This document shows, one piece after another, positions 1 to 7,475 of a stretch of DNA of 10,278 bases. The DNA comes from Acidimicrobiales bacterium. GTDB lineage: Bacteria; Actinomycetota; Acidimicrobiia; Acidimicrobiales; RAAP-2. Positions within the stretch are counted from its first letter, which is position 1. Every line of letters begins with the position of its first letter. The notes beneath the pieces are model-generated. The model was not told where the DNA came from, searched no databases, and worked only from the letters and a program-made list of their open reading frames with translations. The DNA lies in assembly GCA_017883105.1 (NCBI GenBank), contig JADGOF010000050.1:1-10278 (forward strand). Direction: 5' to 3'. Made by a program: the position numbers and the translations under genes.

Positions 1-2
1 CG

Positions 3-2699
3 CTGCTCGGGGGATTCAACGCGGCGGCGGCGTACCCGACCACCTGGCTGACGGCCGTGCTTCCCCAACTGACGGCGTGGACGGTCAATCTGGCCGTCAA
101 CTACGACGTGGCCGTCATCGGCATGTACCTCTTCCTCCGGAGGCAGCCGATCGCGTCCACGGCCTCCACCTTCGGCGCCGCCACATTCGTCTTCGCCGGC
201 TACATGTCGGCACAGATCGTCCACATCGACCTCATCGAGGGCGCGGTATGGCTGCCGTGGATGCTGCTCGCCGTCCACCAGCTGACCCGTCCCCCGATTG
301 CGGACCTACCGACTGGCGGAGGGGAGCGGACCGCCCGCCGCCACTTCCGACGGTGGGTGGGCGTCCTTGCCGTCGTCCTCGGTCTGTCCCTCTTGAGCGG
401 TGGGGCCGAGGCCATCATCGACAGCCTGGTGCTCGTGGCCATCTACGCGGTGTGGCAATGGGTGGCACTGCGCCACGCACGACCCTCCGGTCCGAAGGCG
501 GTGGCGGCGTCGGTGGTCCGAGTGGGGGCCGGCGCGATGGGTGGCTTGGCCCTCGGCGCGGCCCAATGGCTGCCCGGCCTGGCCTTCGCCGGGCAGTCAC
601 AACGGGCATCAACGTCCTACCGATTCTTCGCCTCGGGCTCGCTACCGCCACGGATGATGGTCCTGATCGCCTCACCCTTCATCGTGGGGAGCAACCAGGA
701 CCAGCCCGCCTTCTACGCCGGGCCGTACAACTTCCCCGAGGTGACCAGCTACGTGGGCATCCTCGCCCTCATCGCCGCCTGTGCCCTGTGCGTCCGCAGG
801 TGGAGGCAGCGACCCGAGGCCCGCCTGTGGCGGGTCTGGTACCTGATCATGGCTGTGGGCATGCTCCTTGCCCTGGGAAGCGAAACCCCCTTCGGTCATG
901 TCCTCTACCTCATCCCGGGCTTCCAGAACGAACGCCTGCTCAATCGCAACCTGCTGCTGGTTGACTTCGCCCTGGCCGTCCTGCTGGCCTGGTGGATCCA
1001 CCTGCTCCTCGACGGGAGGGACCAGCGGCCGACCACCCCCGACGTCCCGATCCGGCGCCGCTGGCAGCCGGGACGACGGGCCGAACTGGTGCTCACCTGC
1101 GTACCGGCGGCCCTGATCGTCCTGTTGTGCGCGTTCCTGTGGATCGACGGCCCGCTCCTCGACCGGGTACTGGGCACCCAGTTCACGATCAGTCCGGGAA
1201 GCCTGCGGGGACTGGCGGTGCTGGTCACCGCAGGGACAGCCGTCGCCGTGGCCGCCACGTGGTTCGTCCTGGTCGAACGGCGGTTCTCCGCCCGGACGCT
1301 CCGTCGTCTGCTCACTGCGGTGCTGGCCGTGGACCTGGTCCTCTTCAACGTCTACCTGCTCCATCCCCCCACCACCCGCGAGCTGGCCAAGGCCGCAGGG
1401 CCCATGGCCACCCGGTTCACCTCGCTGGTGGGTGGCGGTCGATTCATCATCTACGACCCGGACCAGTTCTACTATGACCAGCTCTACGCGCTGGGTCAGA
1501 CCGACCTGAACGTCTTCAACGACCTGCCCAGTGCCCAGGGGTACACGGCCCTGACCGACCGTCAATACTACAAGGCCACGGGCGCCCACTACCAAGAGGA
1601 TCTCGACGTCTCGACCTTGGCCGGCCCGACCTGGGATCAGCTGAATGCCCGGACGTTGCTCTCCCTGCCCGGCTACTTCGTGACGCCCGTCCCGCCGGCC
1701 TCGGGTGGGGCACCTGGGACACCCCTCCGATCGACCCTCTTCCCCCGCAATGTGGACTCCACCGCGGCCGGCACCTTCAACGGCGCCCCACTCCCCACCG
1801 ATCGCCCGACCGCTCTCGGGGCCGGGGAGGCTCACCGTTGGTACTTCGGAGGAGTCCTCACCCTGCAGGACTGGGGGTTCGGACTGCCCCGGGGTTCGGC
1901 TTCGACCCTCCGGGCCGGTGTGGTGACCACCACCGGCGGCATCGATTGGCTGCCTGCCCACGACATGACCGTCACCGGATCAAGCGGCACCGGGTCGGTG
2001 CATGTCTCGCTCCCGTCACCGGTGCGCGCCGGGGGGGTCGTGGTCCAGGCCGACCCGGGGCCGCGGGCCATCGTCCAGGTGCCGACCGCCCGCACGGTGG
2101 AGGCCGGTCTCGTGGCCCTCAACGGACGCATGCAGTACGGGGTGAACGCCCCGCACTGGGTATTCACCGGAACCCTCGGCTCCTTCGGGGTATTCCAGAA
2201 CACCCGGGCCCGCGGGTGGGCGTGGACCCGACCCCGGGGCGGGGGAGCTGTTCCCTGGGGCACCTCGATCGTGGCCGCCACCCCGGGATTGGGAGGCGAC
2301 CAGCAGATCGTCGTGCGGGCCACCAGGCCGGCCCTCCTCGAACGCAGCATGTCCTACAGCCCCGGCTGGCTGGCCACCGTCCAGCCCCTCGCCGCCGGTT
2401 CCACCCGGCCGTCCTCGGGAGTTTCCGGCAAGGTGACCCATCCGCCGGCCACCGGGCCGGCCCAGGCAGCTGCCGTGGTGCAGAACGGCATCATCCAACA
2501 GGTGGCATTGCCGGCGGCGGGGGAGTACCTGGTGAGCTTCCACTACTCCCCGTCTTCAGCCATCGTCGGAGCGGCCATCTCCGCGGCGGCCGGCGCCGGT
2601 CTGGTGGTGTGGGTGGTGGCAGAGGTGGTCGGAGCGGTCCGGCGACGCCGCCGCGGTGAGCATCACTCCGGTGGCGCCGGGCCACTCACTCAGGCGTGA
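3..2699 (+). CDS. YfhO-like polytopic membrane protein, 5'-partial
   Basis: The frame is open from base 3, so the gene starts left of the window. The GTG at 57 is probably internal, because the sequence before it continues in the same membrane-protein style. Residues below count from 57. The N-terminal part has about ten hydrophobic segments, roughly at 8-27, 36-53, 60-76, 101-137 (two), 152-175, 229-247, 258-275, 298-318, 343-363, 385-407 and 417-435. A long, mostly polar and extracytoplasmic-looking region follows, then one last membrane segment at about 835-860 and a basic tail (RRRRR). The order of features, with LALGSETPFGHVLYLIPGF then a hydrophobic helix, and YSPSS before the C-terminal helix, matches the bacterial YfhO family. 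Those proteins have a GT-C-glycosyltransferase-like fold and are linked in Firmicutes to glycosylation of lipoteichoic acid. The substrate here is unknown. The 3' end overlaps trpS by 14 bp, tail to tail. Confidence 0.75.
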   Translation: MLGGFNAAAAYPTTWLTAVLPQLTAWTVNLAVNYDVAVIGMYLFLRRQPIASTASTFGAATFVFAGYMSAQIVHIDLIEGAVWLPWMLLAVHQLTRPPIADLPTGGGERTARRHFRRWVGVLAVVLGLSLLSGGAEAIIDSLVLVAIYAVWQWVALRHARPSGPKAVAASVVRVGAGAMGGLALGAAQWLPGLAFAGQSQRASTSYRFFASGSLPPRMMVLIASPFIVGSNQDQPAFYAGPYNFPEVTSYVGILALIAACALCVRRWRQRPEARLWRVWYLIMAVGMLLALGSETPFGHVLYLIPGFQNERLLNRNLLLVDFALAVLLAWWIHLLLDGRDQRPTTPDVPIRRRWQPGRRAELVLTCVPAALIVLLCAFLWIDGPLLDRVLGTQFTISPGSLRGLAVLVTAGTAVAVAATWFVLVERRFSARTLRRLLTAVLAVDLVLFNVYLLHPPTTRELAKAAGPMATRFTSLVGGGRFIIYDPDQFYYDQLYALGQTDLNVFNDLPSAQGYTALTDRQYYKATGAHYQEDLDVSTLAGPTWDQLNARTLLSLPGYFVTPVPPASGGAPGTPLRSTLFPRNVDSTAAGTFNGAPLPTDRPTALGAGEAHRWYFGGVLTLQDWGFGLPRGSASTLRAGVVTTTGGIDWLPAHDMTVTGSSGTGSVHVSLPSPVRAGGVVVQADPGPRAIVQVPTARTVEAGLVALNGRMQYGVNAPHWVFTGTLGSFGVFQNTRARGWAWTRPRGGGAVPWGTSIVAATPGLGGDQQIVVRATRPALLERSMSYSPGWLATVQPLAAGSTRPSSGVSGKVTHPPATGPAQAAAVVQNGIIQQVALPAAGEYLVSFHYSPSSAIVGAAISAAAGAGLVVWVVAEVVGAVRRRRRGEHHSGGAGPLTQA

Positions 2700-3669
2700 G
2701 GAGCCCGATCGCCTCCGCTGCCCGACCGTAGGTCGCCGAGGCCGTCTCGCGGGCCTTGGCCGCCCCGAGGGCCAGCAGGCGGAACACCGCCCCGGGGTCG
2801 GCAGCCAGGACGTCCCGTCGCTCGCGTATGGGGCGGAGCATCTCGACCAGGGCGTCGGCTGTGGCGCTCTTCAGGTCGCCGTAGCGCTCATACGAACCGG
2901 CCACCTGGTCTGGCGTGCCGCCGGTGGCCACGGCCAGCAGTTCCAGCAGATTGGACACGCCGGGCTTGGCCTCCGGGTCGTAGCGGACCTCGCCGTCGGT
3001 GTCGGTCACCGCCTTCTTCACCTTGCGCACGATCTCCTCGGGCTCCTCGAGCATCAGCAGCGTCCCGAGCGGAGAGCTGATCGACTTCGACATCTTGCGT
3101 TCCGGGTGCTGGAGGTCCATGACCCGGGCGCCCACCTTGGGGATGGAGGCCTCGGGGACCACTAGGGTGTCCCCGAACCGGTAGTTGAACCGGATGGCCA
3201 CCTCACGGGCCAACTCGACGTGCTGGCGCTGATCGTCTCCCACCGGGACCCGTTCCGCGTCGTAGAGGAGGATGTCGGCACACTGGAGCACCGGGTAGGT
3301 GAACAGACCCACCCGGACCGAGTCCTTGCCCGCACTCTTGTCCTTGAACTGGGTCATCCGGCTCAGTTCCCCCATGGTGGCAGTGCACTCCAGCAGCCAT
3401 GACAACTGGACGTGCTCGGTGACGTGGCTCTGGACGAAGAGGGTGCAACGTTGGGGGTCGAGGCCGGCGGCCAGCAGGTCGAGGGCGGTCTCGAAGGTAC
3501 GGGATCTCAGCTCGGCCGGATCGATGTCCAGGGTGAGGGCGTGCAGGTCGACGATGCAGTAGAAGGCATCGTGGATGTCCTGGTCGGCCGCCCAGTTCCG
3601 GATGGCTCCCAGGTAGTTCCCCAGGTGGAGATCGCCGCTGGGTTGGATACCGGAGAGAACTCGGGACAT
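2686..3669 (-). CDS. trpS: tryptophanyl-tRNA synthetase
   Basis: This is a cytoplasmic class I aminoacyl-tRNA synthetase that charges tRNA(Trp) with tryptophan using ATP. The 327-residue length is normal for bacterial TrpRS. The N-terminus reads SGIQPSGDLHLGNYLGA, with the HIGH-type motif HLGN at residues 15-18. ADILLY at 131-136 holds the Asp that binds the tryptophan amino group in characterised bacterial enzymes. PVGDDQRQHVEL at 142-153 is a family signature, and KMSKS is intact at 192-196. The ATG at 3669 is the natural start because the family begins just before the GIQPSG segment. It has no Shine-Dalgarno sequence, but a -10-like TACGAT lies 8 nt upstream, suggesting a leaderless message. 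The gene is divergent from scpA and convergent with the YfhO-like gene. Nothing appears to be missing. Confidence 0.97.
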   Translation of the reverse strand: MSRVLSGIQPSGDLHLGNYLGAIRNWAADQDIHDAFYCIVDLHALTLDIDPAELRSRTFETALDLLAAGLDPQRCTLFVQSHVTEHVQLSWLLECTATMGELSRMTQFKDKSAGKDSVRVGLFTYPVLQCADILLYDAERVPVGDDQRQHVELAREVAIRFNYRFGDTLVVPEASIPKVGARVMDLQHPERKMSKSISSPLGTLLMLEEPEEIVRKVKKAVTDTDGEVRYDPEAKPGVSNLLELLAVATGGTPDQVAGSYERYGDLKSATADALVEMLRPIRERRDVLAADPGAVFRLLALGAAKARETASATYGRAAEAIGLLTPE

Positions 3670-3677
3670 GGACGGTC

Positions 3678-3683
3678 ATCGTA
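3678..3683 (-). promoter_or_regulatory. -10 element of a leaderless trpS promoter (candidate)
   Basis: On the minus strand the hexamer TACGAT fits the actinobacterial TAnnnT -10 consensus. It is followed by 8 nt (gaccgtcc) and then the trpS ATG, so transcription would start at or within a base or two of the start codon. No purine-rich ribosome binding site precedes the ATG, which fits. I see no convincing -35 box. Confidence 0.5.
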
Positions 3684-3775
3684 GGTCGCACGGCATCGTG
3701 GGTCGGACGCCTCAGGGGCCCACCTCGCATCGGAGGCCGATCGGCACGGTGCACGGAGCGGCCCCCGCCAGCCGG

Positions 3776-3781
3776 TATCGT
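3776..3781 (+). promoter_or_regulatory. -10 element of a leaderless scpA promoter (candidate)
   Basis: TATCGT matches TAnnnT and is followed by 8 nt (caggcccc) and the scpA GTG, the same spacing as for the divergent trpS. There is no Shine-Dalgarno sequence. This would drive the scpA-scpB-pseudouridine synthase group. No clear -35 box is visible. Confidence 0.5.
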
Positions 3782-3789
3782 CAGGCCCC

Positions 3790-4572
3790 GTGACCGCCAC
3801 CGTCTCCACCCCCGTCTACGAGGGGCCCATCGAGGTGCTCCTCCAGCTGGTCAACAGCCATCAGGTGGACATCTACGACGTTCCCCTGCTCGCCGTGGTG
3901 GACGCCTTTGTCGCCGAGATCGCCAACTGGGACTCCGTGGACCTGCCCACCCTGTCCGAGTTTCTGGTCATCGCCGCCGTGCTCGTCGAGCTCAAGTCCC
4001 GTCGACTGTTGCCCGGCAGCGGCGACGTCGACCCCGACGAGGAGTTGGTGGGGTGGGAGGAACGGGACCTCCTCCTGGCCCGGCTGCTCGAGTGCCAGGC
4101 CTATGCCGCCGCGGCCGACGGGTTCAGCCTTCTCCTCGAGCAGGCCGCCCGGGCCGTTCCCCGCACGGCCGGGCTGGACGACGATTTCGTGGTCAACGCC
4201 CCCGACCTCCTCGAAGGCGTGACACCCGACCAGGTGGCCGAGGCATTTCTGCGGGCCACCGCCGAGCGCCCGGTGCCCACCGTCGACCTGTACCACGTGA
4301 CGGTGGACACGGTCACGGTGGCCGATGCCGTCTCGGAGCTGGCCCTGCGCCTGCCTTCGGCCGGGAGGGCCACCTTTCGCCAACTGACCCGGCACCTCAC
4401 CTCCCGAATAGAGATCATCGTGCGCTTTCTCGCCCTACTCGAGCTGTGCAAGCAGGGTCGGGTCTCGCTCGACCAGGGTCACACCTTCGGCGACCTCGAA
4501 GTGACCTGGGTGCCCGGAGCACCCACCACGGTGTCGGTCGGGGCGAGCCAGTTCGACGAGTACGAGGGATAG
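3790..4572 (+). CDS. scpA: segregation and condensation protein A
   Basis: ScpA is the kleisin subunit of the bacterial SMC-ScpAB condensin; it bridges the SMC heads and binds a ScpB dimer to compact and segregate the chromosome. The 260-residue protein has the family N-terminus YEGPIEVLLQLV (10-21) and SEFLVIAAVLVELKSRRLLPG (56-76), which form the helical domain that contacts the SMC neck. A variable acidic and helical middle follows, then a C-terminal winged helix at about 185-240 (TFRQLTRHLTSRIEIIVRFLALLEL), which contacts the SMC cap. The GTG at 3790 is favoured because the family motif begins 10 residues later and a -10-like hexamer lies just upstream. scpB follows after 2 bp, as expected for stoichiometric partners. 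Confidence 0.93.
   Translation: MTATVSTPVYEGPIEVLLQLVNSHQVDIYDVPLLAVVDAFVAEIANWDSVDLPTLSEFLVIAAVLVELKSRRLLPGSGDVDPDEELVGWEERDLLLARLLECQAYAAAADGFSLLLEQAARAVPRTAGLDDDFVVNAPDLLEGVTPDQVAEAFLRATAERPVPTVDLYHVTVDTVTVADAVSELALRLPSAGRATFRQLTRHLTSRIEIIVRFLALLELCKQGRVSLDQGHTFGDLEVTWVPGAPTTVSVGASQFDEYEG
4564..4569 (+). promoter_or_regulatory. ribosome binding site for scpB
   Basis: The purine run GAGGGA at the end of scpA lies 5 nt before the scpB ATG at 4575. It supports this start over upstream in-frame codons that would lie deep inside scpA. It is one of the few clear Shine-Dalgarno sequences in the window. Confidence 0.6.
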
Positions 4573-4574
4573 CC

Positions 4575-5147
4575 ATGACCCTGTCACCCGAAGCCCGGGC
4601 CATCGAGGCCGTCCTCGTCGTGGCGGTCGAGCCGGTCCCCCCGGGCCTGCTGGCCGAACTGCTCGAACTTCCCGTGGAGCAGATCGAGCCGTTCTGCGAC
4701 GAGCTGGCTGAGTCGTGCCGGGTGGGGGGGCGCGGCTTCGAGGTGGTCAGGATCGCCGGCGGCCTCCGGATCCAGACCCATCCGGACATGGCGTCCTACG
4801 TGGAGCGGTTCGCCAACGTAGGGGTGTCGTCCCGGCTGTCGGCCGCTGCGCTGGAGACCCTGGCCATCGTGGCCTACAAGCAGCCGGTCTCCCGGGCCCA
4901 GATCGCCGCGTTGCGGGGCGTCAACGTCGACGGGGTGGTGCGGCTCCTCGAACACCGGGGGTACATCGCCGCGGCCGGGCGGGCCACCGGGCCAGGCCAG
5001 GCGGTGCTCTACGCGACCACCGAGGCCTTCCTCGAGCGGCTCGGGCTCGACCGCCTCGACCAGCTCCCGCCGGTGGAAGACCTCCTGCCCGGGCCGGAGG
5101 CCCTGGCCGAGTTGGAGGAGCAGATGCGCCCGGTCGCCGATGGCTGA
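4575..5147 (+). CDS. scpB: segregation and condensation protein B
   Basis: ScpB dimerises and binds the middle of ScpA in the SMC-ScpAB condensin. The 190-residue length is typical. The protein has two winged-helix domains. The first covers about 5-75 (AIEAVLVVAVEPVPPGLLAELL, FEVVRIAGGLRIQT). The second covers about 85-155 and has the hallmark LETLAIVAYKQPVSRAQI at 93-110, RGVNVDGVVRLLEHRGYI at 114-131 and the GRATGPGQAVLYATT hairpin at 135-149. The C-terminal tail is acidic. The frame is open far upstream through scpA, but the ATG at 4575 has a GAGGGA ribosome binding site and gives the family N-terminus. The stop overlaps the next gene by 8 bp. Confidence 0.93.
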   Translation: MTLSPEARAIEAVLVVAVEPVPPGLLAELLELPVEQIEPFCDELAESCRVGGRGFEVVRIAGGLRIQTHPDMASYVERFANVGVSSRLSAAALETLAIVAYKQPVSRAQIAALRGVNVDGVVRLLEHRGYIAAAGRATGPGQAVLYATTEAFLERLGLDRLDQLPPVEDLLPGPEALAELEEQMRPVADG

Positions 5148-5925
5148 GGAGACCGTCGAGCCACTTCCCACCGGGGAGCGGCTGCAAAAGGTGATGGCCC
5201 GCCTCGGGGTGGGCTCCCGTCGGGTCTGCGAAGACCTGATCTCGGACGGACGGGTCACCGTCAACGGCGAGGTGCCCGTGCTCGGTCGGAGAGTCGACAC
5301 GGCGGTGGACCGGGTCGAGCTCGACGGCGTGCCGCTTCCAGTGCAACCCGGTCTGGTCCACTACCTGGTGAACAAGCCGGCGGGAGTGGTGAGCACCGCC
5401 GAGGACACCCACGGCCGGCCGGCCGTGGTCTCGCTGGTGCCGGATGAGCCTCGGGTCTTCCCGGTGGGACGGCTCGACATGGACTCGGAGGGCCTGATCC
5501 TGGTGACCAACGACGGTGAGCTGACCCACCGGCTCACCCATCCCTCATTCGGCGTGCCCAAGGAGTACCTCGTCCAGGTGGAGGGCGAGCCCACCTCGGG
5601 GGAGGTGCGCCGGCTCCGCGAGGGCGTGGAACTCGACGACGGGATGACTGCCCCGGCCAGGGTGGCGGTGGTGGCCCCCACCCTGCTCCGGATGGTCATC
5701 CACGAAGGTCGGAACCGGCAGATCCGCCGGATGTGCGAGACCGTCGGCCATCCCGTGCTGCGCCTGGTCCGCACCCGCATCGGCCCTGTCACCGATCCGT
5801 CGCTCAGCCCGGGCACCTATCGGCCGCTCTCCTTCGACGAGGTCCGGAGCTTGGCCGCCGCGGTCATGCCCTCGGACACGCCGACCGGGGACGGCCCACC
5901 GGACGCGCCCGCCGACGCCGACTGA
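5140..5925 (+). CDS. rluB: rRNA pseudouridine synthase, RluB/RsuA family
   Basis: The protein isomerises a specific uridine to pseudouridine in ribosomal RNA, most likely 23S, as RluB-type enzymes do beside scpAB in many Gram-positive bacteria. An N-terminal S4 RNA-binding domain covers about 13-60 (RLQKVMARLGVGSRRVCEDLI, GRVTVNGE). A pseudouridine synthase domain runs from about 74 (YLVNKPAGVVST) to 225. The catalytic motif GRLDMDSEGLILVTNDG is at 110-126, with D113 the expected nucleophile. The C-terminal family signature HEGRNRQIRRM is at 188-198. A low-complexity tail rich in Pro, Asp and Ala (about 240-261) is not part of the fold. The ATG lies inside the end of scpB, giving an 8-bp overlap that suggests translational coupling. 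RluB, RsuA, RluE and RluF cannot be separated with certainty by eye, so the symbol is provisional. Confidence 0.88.
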   Translation: MAEETVEPLPTGERLQKVMARLGVGSRRVCEDLISDGRVTVNGEVPVLGRRVDTAVDRVELDGVPLPVQPGLVHYLVNKPAGVVSTAEDTHGRPAVVSLVPDEPRVFPVGRLDMDSEGLILVTNDGELTHRLTHPSFGVPKEYLVQVEGEPTSGEVRRLREGVELDDGMTAPARVAVVAPTLLRMVIHEGRNRQIRRMCETVGHPVLRLVRTRIGPVTDPSLSPGTYRPLSFDEVRSLAAAVMPSDTPTGDGPPDAPADAD

Positions 5926-5956
5926 GCGTGCGGACCGCCCGGCGCCGACCCCTGAG

Positions 5957-5962
5957 TAACAT
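5957..5962 (+). promoter_or_regulatory. -10 element of a leaderless aroH promoter (candidate)
   Basis: TAACAT matches TAnnnT and is followed by 9 nt (gcctggctg) and the aroH ATG. It lies in the only real intergenic gap (46 bp) of the + strand cluster. It could separate the aromatic/cmk/acyltransferase unit from the scpAB unit. There is no Shine-Dalgarno sequence before this ATG and no clear -35 box. Confidence 0.5.
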
Positions 5963-5971
5963 GCCTGGCTG

Positions 5972-6340
5972 ATGTCCCTTTCCGTGCGAGCCGTCCGAGG
6001 CGCGATCACCGTCGACGACGACACCCCCGCAGCCATCACCGAGCGGGTGGTGTCGCTGCTCACCCACATCCTCCAACGCAACGAGCTGACCGAGGACGAC
6101 ATCATCTCCATTCTCTTCACCGCTACCGAGGACATCGTGTCCGCCTTTCCCGCCGCGGCGGCCCGGTCGATGGGGTTGGGCGCCGTCCCCCTGATCTGCG
6201 CCCGCGAGCTGGCCATCGTCGGTTCGGTGCCCCACTGCATCCGAGTGATGATGCACGTGACCACCGACCGGCCGAGGGACGAGATCCACCACGTCTACCT
6301 CGAGGGCGCGCAGGGACTCCGTGACGACCTCCCCGACTGA
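5972..6340 (+). CDS. aroH: chorismate mutase, AroH type
   Basis: This monofunctional chorismate mutase converts chorismate to prephenate at the entry to phenylalanine and tyrosine synthesis. The 122-residue protein belongs to the trimeric AroH class typified by Bacillus subtilis, not the helical AroQ class. It aligns from RAVRGAITV (6-14) to HHVYLEGAQGLRDDL. The active-site residues of the B. subtilis enzyme are all matched: Arg7 by R9, Arg63 by R65 (FPAAAAR), Cys75 by C76, Glu78 by E79, Arg90 by R91 (CIRVMM) and Tyr108 by Y109. It is therefore expected to be active. The start is fixed by the family N-terminus. The 3' end overlaps tyrA by 20 bp, which fits channelling of prephenate to the next enzyme's pool. 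Confidence 0.95.
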   Translation: MSLSVRAVRGAITVDDDTPAAITERVVSLLTHILQRNELTEDDIISILFTATEDIVSAFPAAAARSMGLGAVPLICARELAIVGSVPHCIRVMMHVTTDRPRDEIHHVYLEGAQGLRDDLPD

Positions 6341-7475
6341 GGTCGCCGGGTCCCCATCAACCGACAGGCCGGTGACCAAAGTCGACCAGGTGGCGACACC
6401 CGGCCGGGCCATGATCTACGGCACCGGCCTCATCGGCGGTTCGGTGGGAATGGCCCTCATCGAACGGGGCTGGTACGTGAGCGGAGTCGATGCCGCCGAC
6501 GGAGTGGCGGCCCGGGCCGTCCGCCTCGGCGCACTCTCCGAGGAGGGGATCGACGTCACCGCCGACCTGGTGGTGGTGGCCACTCCGGTGCGAGCCGCGG
6601 CCGAGGTCATCCGGGGCATTCTGTCCTCGACGGAGTGGAACCCGCGGGCCGTGATCACCGACGTGGGTAGCGTCAAAGGCCCCTTGGTGGCCGCCGTCGA
6701 CCACCCGTACTTCGTCGGCGGGCATCCGATGGCCGGATCCGAACAGGTGGGGGTCGATGGCGCATCGAGTGATCTCTTCGTGGGCGCCACCTGGGTGTTG
6801 ACTCCGACCGAGGTGTCCGACCCCGACGCCTATGCCACCCTGCGCAACGTCCTCACCGACCTGGGTGCCGATGTGGTGGCCCTGGCCCCCGACCGGCACG
6901 ACTCGATGGTGGCGGTGATCTCCCACGTGCCCCATCTCACCGCCGCCACCCTCATGGACCTGGCTGCCGGACTGGGTGAGGAGCATGCTGCCCTCCTGCA
7001 GTTGGCGGCCGGCGGCTTTCGGGACATGACGAGGATCGCCGCAGGCCAACCGTCGATCTGGCCGGACATCTGTGACGACAACGCCGATGCCATCGTCGAG
7101 ACCCTCGATCTCCTGATCGACGCCCTGGCCGCCATGCGGCGGCGGGTGGCCGAGCACGACCACGACTCGCTGCTCGAGATCCTCGGCCGCGCGGCCACCG
7201 CCCGTCGGGCCCTGCCCGATGGCGCCCTGCGTCCCGAAGGACTGGTCGAGGTCCGGGTCCCCGTCCCCGACCAACTGGGGATCATCGCCGAGGTCACCAC
7301 CCTGGCCACCGAACTGGGCATCAACTTCTCCGACCTGGAGATCGCCCACTCGGTGGAGGGCGACCGGGGCGTGCTGGTGCTGGTGCTCGACGAGCGCACC
7401 GCGCCGACACTGGTCTCCGCTCTGATCGAACGCGGTTACCGGGCGAGCAGTGCCCCGTTGGGACCCACCCAGTGA
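6321..7475 (+). CDS. tyrA: prephenate dehydrogenase with ACT domain
   Basis: The enzyme oxidatively decarboxylates prephenate to 4-hydroxyphenylpyruvate with NAD(P)+, the tyrosine branch. The Rossmann motif GTGLIGGS is at 34-41. DVGSVKG at 114-120, the catalytic-His motif GGHPMAGSE at 133-141, SHVPH at 201-205 and the carboxylate-binding Arg in FRDMTRIA (233-240) are all present. Residues about 307-378 form an ACT domain (VEVRVPVPDQLGIIAEVTTLATELGINFSDLEI), usual in TyrA proteins subject to tyrosine feedback. No fused chorismate mutase is present; that activity is the separate gene upstream. The GTG at 6321 gives a 30-residue low-complexity leader before the fold and a 20-bp overlap with aroH. 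GTG codons at 6372 and 6390 are plausible alternatives. Arogenate specificity cannot be excluded. The end overlaps aroA by 4 bp (GTGA). Confidence 0.92.
   Translation: MTTSPTEVAGSPSTDRPVTKVDQVATPGRAMIYGTGLIGGSVGMALIERGWYVSGVDAADGVAARAVRLGALSEEGIDVTADLVVVATPVRAAAEVIRGILSSTEWNPRAVITDVGSVKGPLVAAVDHPYFVGGHPMAGSEQVGVDGASSDLFVGATWVLTPTEVSDPDAYATLRNVLTDLGADVVALAPDRHDSMVAVISHVPHLTAATLMDLAAGLGEEHAALLQLAAGGFRDMTRIAAGQPSIWPDICDDNADAIVETLDLLIDALAAMRRRVAEHDHDSLLEILGRAATARRALPDGALRPEGLVEVRVPVPDQLGIIAEVTTLATELGINFSDLEIAHSVEGDRGVLVLVLDERTAPTLVSALIERGYRASSAPLGPTQ

Noticed and set aside
672..1961. Long minus-strand open frame (429 aa) opposite the membrane-protein gene
   Set aside because: Its translation is a low-complexity G/E/Q/R-rich shadow typical of the antisense of a high-GC gene, and the + strand frame has clear membrane-protein sequence.
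4053..4574. Upstream in-frame extension of scpB
   Set aside because: It lies inside scpA in another frame; the ATG at 4575 has a ribosome binding site and gives the family N-terminus.
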